Positions 60,461-64,000 of a stretch of 64,000 nt of DNA are shown here, in pieces. Each line of letters opens with the position of its first letter. The first letter of the stretch is position 1. Origin of the DNA: Margaritifera margaritifera (Eukaryota; Mollusca; Bivalvia; Unionida; Margaritiferidae); NCBI GenBank assembly GCA_029931535.1, contig JAQPZY010001664.1, positions 1,296,501 to 1,360,500 on the forward strand, read 5' to 3'. Made by a program: the position numbers and the translations under genes. The notes below the pieces were generated by a model. It saw nothing but the letters and a program-made list of their open reading frames with translations. It had not been told where the DNA came from and made no database searches.

Positions 60461-63404
60461 ATGAATAAGCAATTTTATAACCGAATTATGACTAAAAGAC
60501 TTAGACATACATTTAAAATAAACTTAAATGAGTATAGAATATACATCGGTAACAATAAAGTTTTGTATGAATTTTTCAATGACACTGAGCTATATTTCAA
60601 AGAGAGCATCAGTATGAAAATCCGACTATTTAGTTCTGTAAAAGTACGTAGAGACTTAATGCGCAGACTTTGGAAACTACCGAAGGCAGAGCCTGTGCAA
60701 ATCATAATTCAAAAAGGTCAAAACGTTGAGATATATAGTTTTATTTGACGACAAGATTTATAAATATATTGAATAGATGTGAAATAGACAATGTCATCAA
60801 ACCTTATTTTGACATTTTAAATATCAAATCTGTCAGAAAAATAAGCTAAAGTATAAACTGGAAGTTTGACAGGATTGAGTGTTTTAACACTGCATTGATA
60901 TTGAGGTCAACCTCCCAGATGAATTTCATGCATCAGCTTACCTGGAAGGGGTTAAACAAAAGGCTTGTATAACTAAAGACGGCAGATATTGTTTTATGCT
61001 CCTGAATATGTGTTAAATATACAAACTGAACATGCTGATTGACCATCAAAATACAATTTAGACAGATATAGTTCTTAGCTTCAACGATGTCAAGTAGAAA
61101 TTGAGGATATTCAATAATAAAATGAATTTATATATCTGTAAATGTGTAAGAAATATTGGAACAGGCATGAAGAGATTTTTTTAAAAAAAATATGTTACAA
61201 ATTATTGAATGTTCTCAATACACCAGAACATTATCAGAACAGAAGATACTATGTCACAATTTATATAATTCTATTAAAAATGCTCGAAGAATACATCGCT
61301 ATAAAATTCAAAACTATTAGCACTTGTTAAAAGCCCTGTATGGTATTTATTTGGAATCTGAACGTATCATCGTGCCAGAGGTTTAATAGCAAAACAGACG
61401 TCATATCTGTGACGACGGCACATGTAAATTGTGCAAGAGACAATGTGCACAATTGATGCAATACCAAGGGTATACCATTAAGAAGGCAATGCAGAGACAG
61501 GCTCTGCAAAGCAGAACTCAATATATCATCGTGTCAGAAGTGTGAGGAAGCATATGTATCGAAGGCAAAATCTTGGACAATTAAAACAGTCAAGCACATA
61601 GCTTTAGGGTTTAGTTTATATGTTAAATAAATCCACAAGAGATATAAGTTAAACATTTACAGATTGTACACAAATATTTTACTATGTGTTGAGTAAAATT
61701 GAAAAACTAGCGTACGAAGAATAAAGACAGAAAAATCCAAAACCTATGATGTTCACAGCGGAAGATGAGGAATATTTTAATTCAACAACTATATGTTACA
61801 TATGTGAGAAGAAAATAAAAGAATACAAAATAAGAGATCATGATCATTAAACAATATGGAGATCAATCACATAATGAATGCAATTTTAATTTTAAATATC
61901 GAAAATGCATGCCATTGTTCATTTATATCTTGACCGGTTATGACTGTCAGTCATCTGTTTCCCAAGACATTTGTTTAAAATGATCAACATGAAAAAGTTC
62001 TACTTAGTAACGACAAGAAATAAATTTTATTAAGCAAGTATTTCATAGTTGATATAATTGAAAGACAAGGAATGAATGAAGGAAGGAAAGGAAATAACAG
62101 CTAAACGGGCAATTAGGTTTGCAAATAACTTTAGATTCCTCGGACAATATATAACAGCTGGTTAAAAATATAAACCATGTTATAGATGTGGAACGTAAAT
62201 ATCTGAGAAAAGGTATTGCTCATACAAATGCATAAATAACATTGATATTTTTAACGAAACAAGTATACCACCAATAACAACGTTTTTCTCATCACTTAAC
62301 GATTCATATATATTAAATGACAATTCTCAGTATGTTCATGATCTCAAGGAACATTTTAAACTAAAGACATTAGGTGAGCTACATTATTATCTTTACGCAA
62401 AGAAAGAAACACTGATGATATATTATATTTTTGAGGAATTTAGGGACATCTGCATACAAATTTACAGTCTAGACCCTGCTCACTATTTTAGTGCTCTCCG
62501 ATTAGCACATGACGCAACTTTAAGGATATCAGCTGTAGAACATGAACTATTAACACACTGTCACATGTTTCTGATAATTGAGAGTGTAATTAGAGATGGA
62601 ATGAGCATGATGCCACATAGATACGCATAAGAAAATTATGAATTCTACCTGGAAAAAGATGGTAAGATAAAAAAAAGAAAGGTGGTAGTATGAAAAATCA
62701 AGGTCATTCAGTATGTACCCAGATCATATATGATCAATGCGTTTGGCATAAGCCAATACATGACGGCACAAGATTATAGATGGGCAATTGATTATCAAAT
62801 TAGATTGGTTAAGGAACATCTGTTCGAAAGAACAGATAACTATTATTCTGAACACATGCAAATCATGACACTGGCTGCAATTAAGAAGTGATTTGGAGAT
62901 AACATTTTACACTTGCATGACTACTTCAGGGATTACCAATTGGCTGCAGAGATATTAATTCCGGACGAGAATTGTTTCACTCCCTTGAAAAAGAAACTAA
63001 TAAAGGATTACAAAGGCACAAAACCAACAGTACCAACATTGTTTTGGCATTTAAAAAATAAAGAGAAATACGTCTATTCACTACAAAAGCATAACACTTT
63101 ATTTATAAAATTTGATTTAAATCTGAAAAAGACACACAAACTTATCTTGTTTGAATAACAACCGCAGGTTAAATCTTACAATGAATTGAATACAAGTTTG
63201 AGATAAAAGCAAGAAAGGATTTCGTAAAAAAATCTTATTGGAACTAATAAATAACTGTGTATTCGGTAAACAGGTGGAGATTTTAGGAAAAGAACAAGAG
63301 TAAAAATATGTACAGAAGAAAATATTTTTTAAATGTAAGAAAGGTCTATAATTAGCCAGGAGAACAATGATTGTCGATGACTTTGATTTAGTCAATACGG
63401 AAAA
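60461..63404 (+). pseudogene. Decayed DNA polymerase B relic, unit 2
   Basis: The copy of 48,681-51,624 with the same breaks: N-terminal block 60,461-60,748, HNH-like motif about 61,740-61,850, polymerase block 62,199-62,630, later block 62,913-63,158. The shared stops show that the gene was already dead before the unit was duplicated. It again ends exactly at the unit border. Confidence 0.75.
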
Positions 63405-63662
63405 CAAGGGGAACGTTAAATAATGACGTCAGACGCTGTTTGCTGTATGCAGTCGAATAGATCTATACCAATATCACTATATCACAATGAGAGAGAGAGA
63501 GAGAGAGTTTTCGAAATCGAATGCTTTAGCAAGTAACACGAAGAGTATACATTAAACAACTGCTCGTATTAATCGTGTCAACATATATACGAACAATGAA
63601 AGAAAACTTTCAACTGCGACAAAAAAAAAAAAATGAAACAGCGCGAGGAAAAATCAAGTTTT

Positions 63663-63710
<48 letters not shown>

Positions 63711-64000
63711 AAATAGTGAATAGTTTTTTTTTAAAAATTGATACAGAGAATACAATGAAATGACGGACATTGAAAACTGATTGTATTTATTGTGCCATCC
63801 TGTAAATGAACATGGAAAGAAAACAGAAAACATCGAATTGCGAAAAGACAACAATGAATCAATGCGAGGTAAAGGTTAAGAAAAGAAAGAAAGAACCCCC
63901 CCCCCCACTAACCCTCTTAACAAATACTCCACAAATTAAGTCCAGAAATATGACACAGTATTGTCATCTGTATATTCAGTTTGACATATCTTTGCGATAT
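63405..64000. repeat. Tandem array, start of unit 3
   Basis: The last 596 bases match the start of units 1 and 2, differing mainly in the length of GA and A tracts. The array therefore continues beyond the window, and the copy number is at least three, counting this partial one. Confidence 0.95.

Larger units (their letters stand above)
51625..63404. repeat. Tandem array, unit 2 (11,780 bp), with deletion and inversion
   Basis: Collinear with unit 1 except for these differences. It lacks 43,023-44,191. The next 244 bases (44,192-44,435) are present as their reverse complement at 55,982-56,225. An extra 11 bases (TGATTGTCACC or similar) are at about 53,522. Microsatellite lengths differ, including a new (TA)n at 57,293-57,347. 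Confidence 0.95.

Overview
The window looks like part of an animal nuclear genome, most likely a lophotrochozoan and probably a mollusc. This is inferred from spliced genes with GT/AG introns, a frizzled receptor, a single-BIR inhibitor-of-apoptosis (IAP) gene with UBA and RING domains, tRNA-headed SINEs, mariner relics, MITEs, and very many AT-rich micro- and minisatellites. There is no bacterial gene organisation. Most short open frames are chance products or lie inside tandem repeats. I cannot name the species.

Layout. (1) Positions 1-1660, minus strand: the 5' part of a frizzled gene (signal peptide, complete cysteine-rich domain, TM1, TM2; it runs off the left edge), with a likely 5'-UTR exon and promoter. 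(2) 1.7-9.9 kb: non-coding DNA with a fold-back MITE, a SINE, a mariner relic, a MITE and two tRNA-like SINE heads. (3) 9.9-21.6 kb: a minisatellite island with at least nine unrelated arrays (unit lengths 26, 26, 27, about 37, 33, 42, 43 and about 80 bp, plus diverged 230-bp repeats). A broken integrase fragment abuts the 42-bp array. (4) 21.6-28.4 kb: AT-rich DNA with no recognised gene. (5) 28.4-36.3 kb, minus strand: an IAP gene that I could assemble from six exons with matching phases (325 codons). Its introns carry a second mariner relic, a MITE, a palindrome and several (TA)n tracts. (6) 38,681-64,000: a direct tandem array of a 12-13 kb unit, with two complete units and the start of a third. 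Copies are almost identical, but unit 2 lacks 1.17 kb and carries an adjacent 244-bp segment inverted. Each complete unit ends inside a decayed protein-primed-type DNA polymerase B gene with an HNH-like zinc motif. That suggests a Polinton/Maverick-like or related element, cut at the unit boundary.

The two convincing host genes are unrelated in function: a Wnt/frizzled receptor at the plasma membrane, and a cytosolic apoptosis regulator with probable E3 ubiquitin ligase activity. Nothing forms an operon or an obvious new multi-gene system. The most unusual things are the rearranged tandem array, the polymerase relic at its seams, the IAP splice acceptor made from a TA microsatellite, and the density and variety of minisatellites between 9.9 and 21.6 kb.
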